DNA of 64,000 nucleotides from Paulownia fortunei (Eukaryota > Streptophyta > Magnoliopsida > Lamiales > Paulowniaceae), in contig CM033105.1 in assembly GCA_019321725.1 (NCBI GenBank), positions 11,855,632 through 11,919,631 of the forward strand, given 5' to 3'. The position numbers and the translations under genes were made by a program. Positions within the stretch are counted from its first letter, which is position 1. Each line of letters starts with the position of its first letter. This document shows positions 34,141-45,039 of the stretch, piece after piece. The notes beneath the pieces are model-generated. The model did no database searches. It saw nothing but the letters and a program-made list of their open reading frames with translations, and was not told the origin of the DNA.

Positions 34141-35240
34141 GCTGAAAAAACTAGTAGCACCGAGACCCTTAAAAAGGGAAAAGAGCTCATAGAGCTCAAA
34201 AGCTCCAAACAACTCAAAAGCTGCAAAGATAAAGGATCAAGAGCAGATGCCATTTAATCCAATGGTTGAATTTGAAAAGGATGGATCGGCTTATGAGCTC
34301 CATCTTTATAAAGATGGAATTTTTTTCTCTAAAAGAATCAAAATCTAATGAAGATTTGAAATATCCAATATTATTACAGGAAACAAATTATGTTTCCCTA
34401 TTGAATCAAACCTCAAATGTTTACCTGCAATCCATATTGCCCAAATACATCTTTTGAAAGATATGCCCCTATGGGAAGAAAAGTTTGGTTCCATTGAAGT
34501 AATACACATGGTCAAAGGAAATTATGAACATGGATTCTCAAAGATAATTATTAAAAATATTATTCCTCAGGAAAATTGGGGATTGTTAAGTACCAAACCC
34601 CCTACTAACATACTCATCATTACTAAACATGTATAATTATGATGATTATGTTAAGGCATGGGAAAATGTTTTCTTATATGAAAACTCCCAAAGAAAGCAT
34701 AGTTGGTGGGTAAAATTTACCCTCCGAAAGCCCAATCAGCATATTCTTGCATGGTTCAAAACCATATTCTTTTATTGGGGAATTGTTCATACAATTTTCC
34801 CAATAAATATTGGAATAATATCCCAAAAGTTTTTAGCAACAAATATTTTTACTGATAAACTTACAGGACTAATACAGTTTGTTATCCATTATCAAGTCTC
34901 ATGGATTATCAGATGGGATTATGATATTCAGAATCAAGGCAAAGAACGTGTGGGAATTTTATTTACTGCGCCATTCCTTATCAGAAGGATATAGCAAAAT
35001 TGGTTGCCAAAGTTCGATTTCATTACAGAAGAATTAGTTTGCAAATTAAGAGGAATTTTGGCATTTGGAGTTGCTAAAGAAGCCCAAAAGTTCATGAATG
35101 CTCAAATTCCAACACATGTTGCTCTCCTAAAAGAACTTTTCCAGTATTTGGATAAGCAGACAATTTATCAAACTATGAAGGAAGTTTCAAAACAGAAAAA
35201 ATTCTATAGAAAGACCTTCTTCTTCTAAAGGAAAAAAATT
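34141..35240 (+). pseudogene. Pararetrovirus P3 downstream ORF, broken
   Basis: Four adjoining open stretches (34266-34457, 34454-34636, 34629-34994, 35004-35228) in successive frames appear to be one former protein of about 320 residues after RNase H. Features include a Trp- and aromatic-rich central part (HSWWVKFTLRKPNQHILAW) and an ASREL-free, Lys-rich C terminus. No known domain recognised. Its place after the pol gene and before the promoter fits the second ORF of florendovirus-type genomes. Confidence 0.5.
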
Positions 35241-35479
35241 TCAAGAAGATGACCTTATACAAGGTGCATAGGATCCTTATGAGGATGATGATTATGAAGA
35301 CACCATTAATGCACTTATTGCTCATTATGATGTCTAAAAGAAACAAAATGATGAAGTAATCACTTATGCCAGAATGCATGTGGCTGACACATCTTTTGAG
35401 TCAGCAATTTATTAACGTTAGCCATTATGCACTCAAAAATGTGGATTTGAAAGTTTTTTTTTATGTTTTTCTTTATTTT

Positions 35480-35540
35480 GTTTGAGATCCGACCTCTATA
35501 AAAGGAGGTGTTAGACCCTTTGGGAGGTAGACCGAAAAAT
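35480..35540 (+). promoter_or_regulatory. Viral promoter remnant with TATA box
   Basis: CTATAAAAG at 35496-35504, in the context CCGACCTCTATAAAAGGAGG, is a consensus plant TATA box after the last viral ORF, where pararetroviruses place the promoter of their terminally redundant transcript. Right after it, near 35540, the sequence switches to a minus-strand RT, so any transcript would run into antisense viral sequence. Confidence 0.5.
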
Positions 35541-36580
35541 ATTTTCATAAAAATAGAAATATAATTGAGACTTCCAAGGAATCTATATAATTGATTTTTA
35601 TCAGTAATTTTATCTGAAAATTTATCAGCAAATTGTATTGCCCTTTCAATTGTACTTATTAGTCCATTCTCAATATAATGTCCAAGAAAGCAGACTTTTG
35701 TTTGAAATAATTTTATTTTCTTATTTGACACAACTAATACAGCTTTTCTGGTGCTGTCTGTAATAAAAATTCTAAATGTTTAAAATGTTGATCTACAGTT
35801 TTAGAAAAAAACTAAAATATCATCATTATAAACAATAGTAAATCCTGTATAAGGATTATAAATGTCATTCATTATGTATTGAAATTTAGAAGGGGCATTT
35901 TTTAGCCCAAAAGGCATTACATTCCATTCGTAATGTCCAAATGGAATAGTAAATATTGTTTTATATCTATCTTTTTCACCAATCTGAATTTGCCAAAATC
36001 CAGATTTCATATTAAATTTCAAAACATTTGGGCTTTATAAAGCCTTTCTAATAAATTTTTTTATTGGGTATTGGATACCTTATCCATTGTAATATTTTAT
36101 TAAGTGGTTTTATAATTAATAACAAGCCTTGAAACACCTCTTTCAATTCTTCACTTTTTTCAACATAAAATGCAAGGCAACTCCATGGACTAAGACTGGC
36201 TCTTATTAAACCTTTCTTCAAGAGATCATTTATCTCTTGTTTACATAATTCTCAAATCTAGGGCTCGTAGCAATGGGCCTGCCTAGCTTTACTGGGTATT
36301 TGAGTTTCTTTAAACTCTAGCTCATAAGGCAATTGGACAATATGTTTTCTCCTATTCCAAATGGCATTAGGAAAGTCTAAACATATTTCTAATTTTATTT
36401 TGTTTTCAATTAAATCTATATTTTCTTTCAATTTTGGTGAATTTAATCTTTCACAAATATTTTTGAAAGAAATTTCTGATTTAAGAAAATTTAAAAAAAA
36501 GTTCATTTTGAAGAACAACATTTGATAAAATGTATATAACATATGTTTTAGGAGGCGAAACAAAAGGAAAGAATAGGGAA
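35541..36580 (-). pseudogene. Pararetrovirus segment M1: reverse transcriptase
   Basis: On the minus strand the palm is well kept in 36022-35801 (MKSGFWQIQIGEKDRYK, FGHYEWNVMPFGLKNAPS), with a YNDD catalytic box: both Asp are present, the variable residue is Asn. The thumb/connection follows at 35731-35560 (KIKLFQTKVCFLGHYIENG, RFLGSLNYISIF). The N-terminal linker is 36563-36258. Stops at about 35800 and 36257 and frameshifts near 36050 break it. The RNase H part is missing, replaced by the P3 promoter end. Confidence 0.8.
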
Positions 36581-36900
36581 TGAGAATTTACTTCTGCAGC
36601 GATTCCTTTTGAATCAATTTTGATAGGGAATATCATTTGTAAAAATGGTGTCCCTAAAATAACTGAAGTTGAAAGTTTTTTACCACAATAAATGTCATTG
36701 GTAAGTAAATATTATTATTACAGATAGCTACATTAGACAGTTTGTAATTTATTACCAATGGTTGCTTATTAGCAGCTGAAACAATTTGAGTTATTTTAGA
36801 ATAATACCTTGTAGGTATAAGACCTTCTGAAATACAGTTAAGGTCTGCTCCTAAGTCAATAATGAAAACTCTTTATTGATTACAATTGTAACTTGAGTAT
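36581..36900 (-). pseudogene. Pararetrovirus M1 protease
   Basis: The active-site region on the minus strand reads IIDLGADLNC near 36850: Asp and Gly are kept but the middle residue is Leu. The C-terminal GTPFLQMIFPIKIDSKG segment follows near 36610-36660. Short indels put the parts in different frames. Confidence 0.7.
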
Positions 36901-37542
36901 ACCACTTTTGAGTGATAATTTTATCAATATGATTTATCCAAGTTAATTCTTGGATTTCTTAAGTTTTAAGAGAAGTACCTATTTTAGGTTCTTCTAGGGA
37001 ATTTATTTTTCATCTTCTGAGGAATCAAAAGATTCTTCCCGTCCAATCATTTGAGATTGTTTTTTTTTTCATATAAATGATTTTATCTTTGAGATTTGCA
37101 ATATCAATTTTGATATTATTTATTTCTGCTTTTAGCTAAGAAAGATTTGGTTCTCTTTTAATTTCCCTTTGAGCCTTATCAATAATTTTTTGATAAGAAT
37201 ATGGCTCTTTTTTTTTCAATCTTTCTAGATAATCCTTTTGAGGATTTTTCATTTTGCAAATATTTTTCAAGAGCCTTTCTCTTTTCAATAGGATCTTGAA
37301 TTTGATCTATTAGATCAAGAATGAAACTTTCTTCAAAAGAAAAAACATTAATATTTAAACCACGAAAGTTTATAAGACAATTTTCACAATCACAATTATT
37401 GTTTTGTCCTATACATTCTTCTTCTTTTTTAGAAAATTCTTCCTTTTTCGGAGGAGGATATTTCTTTTTCAAAAGAAGAAGAATAGTTGAGTTTATTTTC
37501 TTTTTCGTCTTCATTAAGAAAAAATAATGAGAAGATATCTTT
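36901..37542 (-). pseudogene. Pararetrovirus M1 knuckle-protease linker
   Basis: The main open stretch (37514-37179) is Lys-rich and has a short Cys cluster (CIGQNNNCDCENCL) followed by an acidic part (FSFEESFILDLIDQIQDP). A nearly identical piece occurs in M2 (40390-40157). The coiled-coil region homologous to P3 follows (37210-37010). Role unknown. Confidence 0.65.
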
Positions 37543-38833
37543 TTAACTTTTCATCATTATCAAGAGAATTTTTTTTTTTTTTTTGAAAAACCATTTATTG
37601 GCCTTGTGACCAATTCGGCCACATTTCCAACAAACAGGTTGGGTTTTATCAAACTTATTTTTTATTTTTAGACTTTGAAGTTTTCTTTTCTTTTTGAGGA
37701 AAAGATTGAGTTTTTTGAACATTTTTATGAAAATGTTTAGAACTCTTTTTTTGAAATATTTTGTTATGTTTATCCTATTTAGGATATTTAATAGGTTCAA
37801 ATCCTATTTGTTCACAGAAATTGCCAATTATATGACTATTTTCATTTCTTTGTTTTTCAAGCTGTTTTTTAAGCTTAATGTCATTACAAAGATTTATTCC
37901 TTCAGGAATTATTTATGAAGATAAATATCCATAAGATAATTGCAAATAAGGAATAGTTCCATTACCACTTTTATCTTTTAATCTATTTCTGACCTTCTCT
38001 GCGAATAATGGATGAAGTCCAGAAAGGAATTTTTCCTTTCAGTATTCAGCATTACAATCATTTATGGTTAATACTTTTGATAAAAAGATATCTTTATACC
38101 ATTTAAAATGGGACAAAGTAAGACAACGCAAATTCACCAATTGCTCTTGAGTCCTGTCCATTTGGAGCACATTAGTTCCAATAAAATTAGAAATAGTAGT
38201 AAATATCAGTGTATTAACTGAGTCTTGTTCTTCAAGATTAGAAATAAGATATCTTACAAGCAGATCTCTTACAAGCAGATAAGATTTGTTGTTTAGCAGC
38301 TTCAGTGAGATAGAAGTCCCACCATCCTTAAAGTTGACCTATAAAGCTAGTGATTATGGCTTTGGCAATGGTTTTATCATTATTGTCTTTTAACTTAACT
38401 GTTGAAGCATACATCAGTATATATTTTATGATAGTTTTGATCTGATATTCAGACATGCCATCAATATATTCCATTCAGTGATAGATTCACCAATGAATTG
38501 AGCAAAATCTTGCTTATCTTCAATTTGAAGATCAATAGGTGTTGGTCTATTATAATAAGGCTTTGTTAAAGAAATATTTTGCTTAAAATGAAGGCGATTG
38601 ACTTCCATATCATACTCTTCATCTGATACTATTTCCATTACTTTATTTAAAGTATAAATAGTAGGTTTTTTCTTTTCTTTTGAAATTTTTAATTTCTGAA
38701 GCCTTACGATTAATTCTTCCATAAAATCACTATCTTTTTTGGAATTTAAATGGAATTTTTCTTTCTTAAAACTTGGGGGAGGTTTTATGATAATAGTACT
38801 TTTATACTTTGTAAACATCACCAATATAAACAA
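37543..38833 (-). pseudogene. Pararetrovirus M1 coat-protein-like region with zinc knuckle
   Basis: The N-terminal piece is the open stretch 38833-38426 (135 codons; Pro/Lys-rich start, then KQDFAQFIGESITEWNI). The middle (38425-37800) is broken by stops. The knuckle CWKCGRIGHKANKW near 37590-37630 has the last Cys replaced by Trp. A 13-base repeat (CTTACAAGCAGAT) is duplicated near 38257-38282. This is the longest coat-protein copy in the cluster. At about 38815 it abuts the RT of segment M2. Confidence 0.65.
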
Positions 38834-39430
38834 TAGTAAATCCTATATAAGGATTATAAATGCCATTCATTATGTGTTGAAATTCAGAAGGGGCATTTGT
38901 TAGCCCAAAAAGCATTACATTCCATTCGTAATGTCCAAATTGAACAGTAAATATTATTTTATATCTATCTTTTTCACCAATCTGAATTTGCCAAAATCCA
39001 GATTTCATATCAAATTTTGAAAAAATTTGGGCTTCATAAAGCCTTCCTAGTAAATCTTTTTTATTGGGTATTGAATACCTTATCCATTGTAATGCTTTAT
39101 TAAGCGGTTTATAATTAATAACAAGCCTTGAAACACCTCTTTCAATTCTGCACTTTTTTCAACATAAAATACAGGGCAGCTCCATGGACTAAGACTGGTC
39201 TTATTAAACCTTTCTTCAAGAGGTCATAGCGATGGGCCTAACTTTAGTGGGTATTTGAGTTTCTTTAAACTCTAGCTCATAAGGCAATTGGACAATATAT
39301 TTTCTTCTATTCCAAAAGGCCTTAGGAAAGTCTGAACATATTTCTAATGAGATTTCTGATTTAATAAAATTTTAAAAAATTCTTTTGAAGAACAACATTT
39401 AGGAGACAAAACAAAGAAAAGAATAGGGAA
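38802..39430 (-). pseudogene. Pararetrovirus segment M2: reverse transcriptase fragment
   Basis: The open stretch 39008-38802 repeats the M1 palm (MKSGFWQIQIGEKDRYK; FGHYEWNVMLFGLTNAPS). The catalytic box reads YIGD, so the first Asp is Gly, and the sequence is cut right after it at the junction with M1's coat-protein start. The N-terminal part (39010-39360) has stops and a short deletion compared with M1 (near 39225). Confidence 0.75.
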
Positions 39431-39780
39431 TGAGAATTTTCTTCTGCAGTTATTCCTTTTGAATTAATTTTGATAGGGAATATCATTTGTAAAAATGGTG
39501 TCCCTAAAATAACTGAAGTAGAAAGGCTTTTGACCACAATAAATGTCACTGGTAAGCAAATATTGTTATTACAGACTGCTGCATTAGACAGTTTGTAATT
39601 TATTACTAATGGTTGCTTATTAGCAGCTGAAACAACTTGAGTTGTTTTAGAATAATACTTTGTATGTATAAAACCTTCTGAAATACTGTTAAGGTCTGCT
39701 CCTGAATCAATTAGAGCTTCAACTTCTAATGAAAACTCTTTATTGATTACAATTGTATCTTAAGTATACCACTTTTGAGT
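39431..39780 (-). pseudogene. Pararetrovirus M2 protease, canonical active site
   Basis: The minus strand reads ALIDSGADLN near 39690-39722, the only one of four readable viral protease active sites in the window that keeps D-S-G-A. The C-terminal part is the open stretch 39549-39361 (VILGTPFLQMIFPIKINSKG). A frameshift near 39545 separates the two halves, so the gene is still broken. Confidence 0.75.
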
Positions 39781-40560
39781 GATAATTTTATCAATATGAT
39801 TTATCAAAGTCAATTCTTGGATTTCTTGATTATTAGAGAAGTACCTATTTTAGGTTCTTCTGGGGAATTTATTTTTCATCTTCTGAGGAATCAAAAGATT
39901 ATTCCCATCCAATCATTTGAGATTGTTTTTTTCCATATAGTGGATTTTCTCTTTGAGATTTGCAATATCAATTTTAATATTGTTTATTTATGCTTTTAGC
40001 TCTGAAAGATTTGGTTCTCTTTTAATTTCCCTTCGAGCCTTATCAATAATTTTTTGATAAGAATATTGCTTTTTTTTTCAATCTTTCTAGGTAATCTTTT
40101 TGAGGATTTTTCATTTTTGCATATTTTTCAAGAGCCTTTCTCTTTTCAATAGGATCTTAAATTTGATCTATTAGATCAAGAATGAAACTTTCTTCAGAAG
40201 TTAAAACATTAATACTTAAACCAAGAAAGTTTACAAGATAATTTTCACAATCACAATTATTATTTTGTCCTGTACATTCTTCTTCTTTTTTCAAAAAATT
40301 CTTCCTTTTCGGAGGAAGATATTTCTTCTTCAAAAGAAGACGAATAGTTGATAATTTCAACCACAAGTTATTTTTCTTCTTCTTCTTCATTAAGAAAGAA
40401 TAGTGAGAAGATATCTTTTTAACCCTTCATCATTATCAAGAGAATTGATTTTCTTTTTGAAAAACATTTATTGGCCTTGTGACCAATTCAACCATATTTC
40501 CGGTAAACAAGTTAGGTTTTATCAAACTTGCTTGCTCCTCTTCTGAAGAAGCACTTTCAG
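39781..40560 (-). pseudogene. Pararetrovirus M2 linker and decayed zinc knuckle
   Basis: The coiled-coil region (about 40070-39880) and the Lys-rich Cys-cluster piece (40390-40157, CTGQNNNCDCENYL) match M1. Further out, near 40470-40530, the knuckle is decayed: CWKC has become a form like YRKYG, but GHKANKC remains. Viral homology ends near 40540-40560, where Tat-type retrotransposon sequence begins. Confidence 0.65.
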
Positions 40561-40643
40561 CATCCAACATAGGAGTTAAATCCATGTCAAGTCTACATCT
40601 AGCCTTCGTGTAAAGTCTGAGTTGAATGATTCAATACTTTTCT

Positions 40644-41252
40644 CTAGGTGGTGAAGTAGCATTCTCTGACCATCCTCCTTTCTCCTAGCACCTCGCTAAT
40701 CCCAGTTAGAGTGGGAAACTTCACTTTTAGGTAGAGCATGGAGGCGATAGCTCCAAATAAGTTGGTGCTGGGTCTACCTAATATTACGTTGTACCGTAAT
40801 GGGGCTTGAACCATTAAGAACTTCACCATCTTAGTTACACAACAGGGATATATTACTAGGGAGAGGGGAAGTGTGACCTCCCCCAAAACTTTCACCTTTT
40901 TGTGCTCAAAACCTTGAGTAATGTTAGTTGGAGTCAAGTAGGAGTTATCTATTCCTAGATGGAGGAATGAGCAAAGAGAGATGATGTCAACAAAACTGCC
41001 TATATCAATCAGGACCTTCTTGACCCATAAGTGTTCCAAGGCAGCAAAGATGACTAGGGGTTGATCGTATACCTCCCTTAAAGAGTCCAGATCATGATCA
41101 TCGAATATGATCTCCTCTTTGCTACCTGCATAGGTTGTACACTCAACTAGTTGGGAGAGGTGTTGAATGTCCACTCCTCGAGATGCACGTAAAAAAGCTT
41201 TCCTAGCCTTGGATGAGCATCCACAAGATGGCTCTCTTGAGATCATGCTCAT
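40644..41252 (-). pseudogene. Tat-lineage gypsy protease fragment
   Basis: A 202-codon open stretch resembles the gag-protease part of Tat-type (Ogre/Retand) elements: EEIIFDDHDLDSL, then PLVIFAALEHLWVKKVLIDI, a GSFVDII active site where the usual D-S-G is D-I-G, and RYNVILGRPSTNLFGAIAS. The Ser-to-Ile change argues against function. Neither gag nor RT adjoins it: the viral cluster begins at 40560 on one side and LTR-like sequence lies on the other. Confidence 0.7.
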
Positions 41253-41379
41253 GAGTTTGAGATCTGTTTGAACCTGTATCCTTCGTCACTGCCATGGCAG
41301 AGTTTCCATATACGAGGCCAAAATGATATGGGTTACCTTTTTTAGTGTTGAGGTTTGTCAATTATGCCTCGTCATGTGT

Positions 41380-41560
41380 CCATAGATTCACTACTCCTGA
41401 AGTTAGGTTCCTGCCTGTAGCACGAACAGATGGTTAGGAGGGCTTTAGGATTATCCTAGGGAACCCCCTCCGATGTTTAAGTCAGTAAATATTCAAGAGA
41501 ATAAGTACTAACTCAAAGCAGAAAATTAGAGTGCGTACCTTGTAAATATAGAGAGAGTGA
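41380..41560 (-). repeat. Tat-type LTR remnant
   Basis: Contains CCCTCCGATGTTTAAGTCAG, a wording common in LTRs of plant Tat elements, and a purine/pyrimidine-rich stretch. A related fragment lies at about 55210-55400. It probably goes with the protease fragment at 40644-41252. Confidence 0.4.
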
Positions 41561-42073
41561 CTATTTACACCCGTTCATTTTGGGACATGGGCCTCACGGA
41601 TCTTTGATATATGTAAGCCTTATGGACTTGATTGTCTTATCTAGTAGGTGTTTAATGTCTCTGGGCCACTTAGACATCTTAAAGGACTTGGGCTATCAAC
41701 TTGCCTATGGATCTAAATTAATCATCTATTGGGCTAAAATAAAATAAATATAAATAAATAAAATTATCATATCCATCAAGAATGGAACACATTGTTCTAA
41801 ACAAGAAATTGTATCTTTTATTACATGTCAAATGTAAGTGAATCAGAAAGTGCATAAATTAACCAGCCATAGGATTCTGCCTTTCTTGAAATTAGAATAA
41901 TTAATCCTCGGGGGCAACCAAAAGTTGATATACTTGTTTTTGTGTAATCCTAACTCCCTCGCTGAACAACTATTCCATCCCCTCCCCCAACCAAATTTTA
42001 GTACAAGCACAATTATATAAATCATAAAGTTAGTAACTGTACATGCTCTGCCTATTGTGGTGGTGGTATTTTT
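41561..42073. other. Region downstream of the cyclin exon
   Basis: No gene. The frame of the last cyclin exon stays open on the minus strand to 41843 without an obvious natural stop after the conserved end, so that open stretch is read-through sequence. Confidence 0.4.
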
Positions 42074-44744
42074 AAGAAAATGTGCACGTTCACATCTTTC
42101 AGCATATCCAAACTTGGATGTATTATACTTTCTGTGAACCTCTCTAAGTTTTCCAGTTAGTACCTTCTCGTGTAATCTAACAACCAGTCTCGAGCATTTC
42201 TAGAGAAAGACAGAGAGAGAGGGAGAGAAAATGAGAAGCATGAGTAAATAGCCTAGCAAAAATTAATCTGTGATAGATTTGAATCAGTATCGGAAGTGTT
42301 GGAAATTAATTCTTATCGTATAAAAATAATTTTGATTTGTTTCCCAATCAAATCGAGCATAGAGGAAAGACGCGGTATCAAATACTATAATAATTTTCAC
42401 AAAATTAATGCAGTTGTATGAATATATAATTTTAACCAATTTTACAATATATAACAATTATATTTAAGAGGGTTTCAGAAAACATAACCAGATAGAAAAA
42501 GATATATTTTTTTTCTAAAGATGCTTTTAGAATCTTCAAGCCTTCCTCACTAAGCTTCAATCTGATTGAATCAGACACCAAGGTCTTCCAATCCAAGCCT
42601 CCACACCAATGGGAACGAAAGGGCTTTTTTAACACTAAATTAAATTATATTGTATGATTTATCTTATGATATTTTCAACTCATGAAATTTCAAGATTGGG
42701 CTTAAGAGAGAGACAGAAAAATATTCAGCAAAAGTCTAGAGAACTCTTCTTTAGAAAATAATGTGTCTCTTAGGAGAGAGAATTGGATAGATTCTCTTTT
42801 ATCTCTCTTGATGTAAAAAATGTGTGTTCTAGGAGAGAGGGGGAGAGATTCCCTTTTATATTTGTTGAATCACTAGTTACTTAATCCTCATATAACTCTA
42901 ATAGGCAAATACCCTTATTGAATAAGAAAGTTATCACTAACTTTCTTTTGTAATTATCTAGAATTTATAATTTAAGATAACAATTATAAATATTAAAATA
43001 AATATCTCATATTTATTTATTACTCAACAATATTAAATATTCCTAGTAATCTTTGATATTTATAATTAACACCTAGTTTAGAAAATAATTTTCTAAAATT
43101 ACAAGTACAATTAAATTTATTGCATAAAATCCATTTCAGTGTTTATGAAAGTAGATTGGGGACCTATGGACCTATAATTGCAAGCTCCTATAATTCAGAT
43201 AATTAATTAAACTCTTTAATTATTCCATCCAATTTATTTATTCCAAGAGTACTACTCTAAAATTCTGGAATTGAACTCTTGTAATTATAGAATAATTTAT
43301 TGTGATCAACACTTCGTAGTCCATCCATATAATCATTACATATGATTTGACCCTCCATAGATGATTCATAATTAAAGTTATATTTTTCGTTGACCTCTAT
43401 AATTATCTCTTGTTCCTTATCTACCGTTAATTCAATAGTGAACAGCTAATTTATAACCAGGTTATAAATTTGAGTGCTCTACTGCTAAGTTCCAAAATTA
43501 ACTAATCCAAGAAAATGTCTTTTCACTTCTCGTGGGAAAGTATGGATTCCATATCTATAAATTACATTACCAACTACCTATCCCAAAATGCAAGTGTTTA
43601 GGAATGCTGACTAACAAACCTTTAACGAGCAAATCAAATATCATATTGAAATAAATAGGAGCTTATAACCACTCAGGATTAAGATCAACTATATATAATC
43701 ATCTATTGATGTTATTTGAATTTTCAGATAACAACAAAAATTATATGAAATTTCAAATTACATCTGGTCCAGTCCTATATAATCATTTATATAAAGTGCC
43801 TCTATTATGATGTCACCACATCAATAGTCTGGAGAAGGCTATTACATTCTTAATGTCAAAGGACCGCACTAATAATAATTTAATTAAAGATCTCAATTTT
43901 AATTAATTTCATTATGGACTAATTTAGTTTATTATCCATAATCGTAATCCTCTTGTATATAATACTTATATACTAAGATTATGGTTACATAAATAAACAA
44001 AATTTTTTTGATACTCACTAGGATACCAATATGCATAAAATTAAGTATCAAATATTATTTTATTAATTCAAAAATTAATATGCTAATACATATTTTCAGG
44101 ACACTATCCCTAACAAGAAGGACAGAACAACTCACAACAGTTGATCTTCCGATTAGCCTGTATGCCACTCCCAAATCTTGCTCCATTGCCTGAAACCTGA
44201 AAGTGTAGATTGAGCAGTTCGTATTCTACTACAAAAATATAGTAGGTCAAGTTGTTACAATGCCAACCAAAAAAAAAGAAAAGAAAACACTTGATAATCT
44301 CTTTTAGGTATTTTCAAGTGAATGTTTTCATAAACACATTAAGATGGTAAATTAACTTAGATGAATCTTCCTATCAGATTGAGCAGCCTTAAGGAATATA
44401 TAAGGAGTTGGAACAGACATATTAAACTGCAAAGTGTTTAGCATCAACCTGTACTCGGGAAAAAGAGAGAGAAAAGTGTTGGCTTTGAGAAGGAGAAAAT
44501 GCACAAATTGAATGAGTTTTTGTGATTGTTATTTCAATGGTTACCGTGTCAAGTACTTCTTTCCTTGTATAATAAAAACCAAATCATCCACAAGAATAGA
44601 AACTTCCTCATATTTGCATGACAAAAGCATGGCAACCAAACTGACGAGCTTGCAGCTTTTTTCTCACCACAGATTGCTTTGCCACAAATCGATCAATTAG
44701 ATTTACTGTTAGAAACAATGTATCACCCAAAGTTCAAATTTGTG
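42074..44744 (-). pseudogene. B-type cyclin pseudogene split by a solo LTR
   Basis: At least three exon pieces in the right order match plant B-type cyclins, which activate CDKs at the G2/M transition. 44744-44544: [25 protein letters not shown], then, after a frameshift near 44650, [20 protein letters not shown], ending at a GT donor. 44448-44361: [16 protein letters not shown] followed by LKAAQSDRK, where about four residues (MRRF in relatives) are missing. 42199-42074, after a CTAG acceptor: KCSRLVVRLHEKVLTGKLRE and VHRKYNTSKFGYAERCE. A VEYELLN piece near 44200 may be another exon. The exon between YLTR and LMLNTL seems lost. A 1.8-kb LTR (42297-44115) sits between the last two parts. The N-terminal half and cyclin-box start were not found. 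Confidence 0.82.
42297..44115 (-). mobile_element. copia-like solo LTR, 1819 bp
   Basis: Plus-strand ends are TGTTGGAAATT and ATCCCTAACA; on the minus strand it starts TGTTAGGGATAGTGTCC, a common copia LTR opening. Flanks are GGAAG (42292-42296) and AGAAG (44116-44120), a 5-bp duplication with one mismatch. It lies inside the cyclin pseudogene. No internal domain, hence solo. The GAGAGA-rich segment at 42700-42860 may belong to its transcribed part. Confidence 0.7.
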
Positions 44745-45039
44745 GGGAACCCGTTGATTATGGTCAAAATAAAAAATGCAAAGTTTTCACTATAAAAATA
44801 CTAGGAATATCCTACCAAGCACGATCAATGAATGAATTTATGGTGTCTCATTTTATAGACATTAGTGTAGGGACACTAGTGCATGTATAAGTGTTAAAGT
44901 GCAAGTACAACGAACAACCCTATCTAGAAGTTCTTGTCGAATATGGAATTTCTATGTTAGAATAGTGCAAAATTAATTCTTGAATTTGAGACACCTTGGT
45001 AATCTTGTTTATATTTGATTGTGCTTTAACTTATTTTTT
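44745..45039. other. Sequence upstream of the cyclin exons
   Basis: I looked for the missing cyclin-box start (an MRAILVDWL-like exon) on the minus strand and did not find it. No other gene. Confidence 0.4.

Larger units (their letters stand above)
26733..40560. mobile_element. Endogenous pararetrovirus (Caulimoviridae) cluster
   Basis: At least six viral segments lie side by side: plus strand 26733-29560, 29776-30570 and 32851-35540; minus strand 31790-32850, 35541-38833 and 38802-40560. They share a zinc knuckle, protease, RT and RNase H with Caulimoviridae wording (an ETDAS box in RNase H, an F/YxDD RT box, and an LPDFLTREFL-type end). There are no LTRs, no integrase and no PPT/PBS pair, which separates them from retrotransposons. 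The order knuckle-protease-RT-RNase H followed by a further ORF and the AT-rich base use suggest the florendovirus group; that is inference. All segments carry stops and frameshifts. Confidence 0.8.

Noticed and set aside
26733..40560. Functional or recently active virus genome
   Set aside because: Every segment carries several stops, frameshifts and missing domains.
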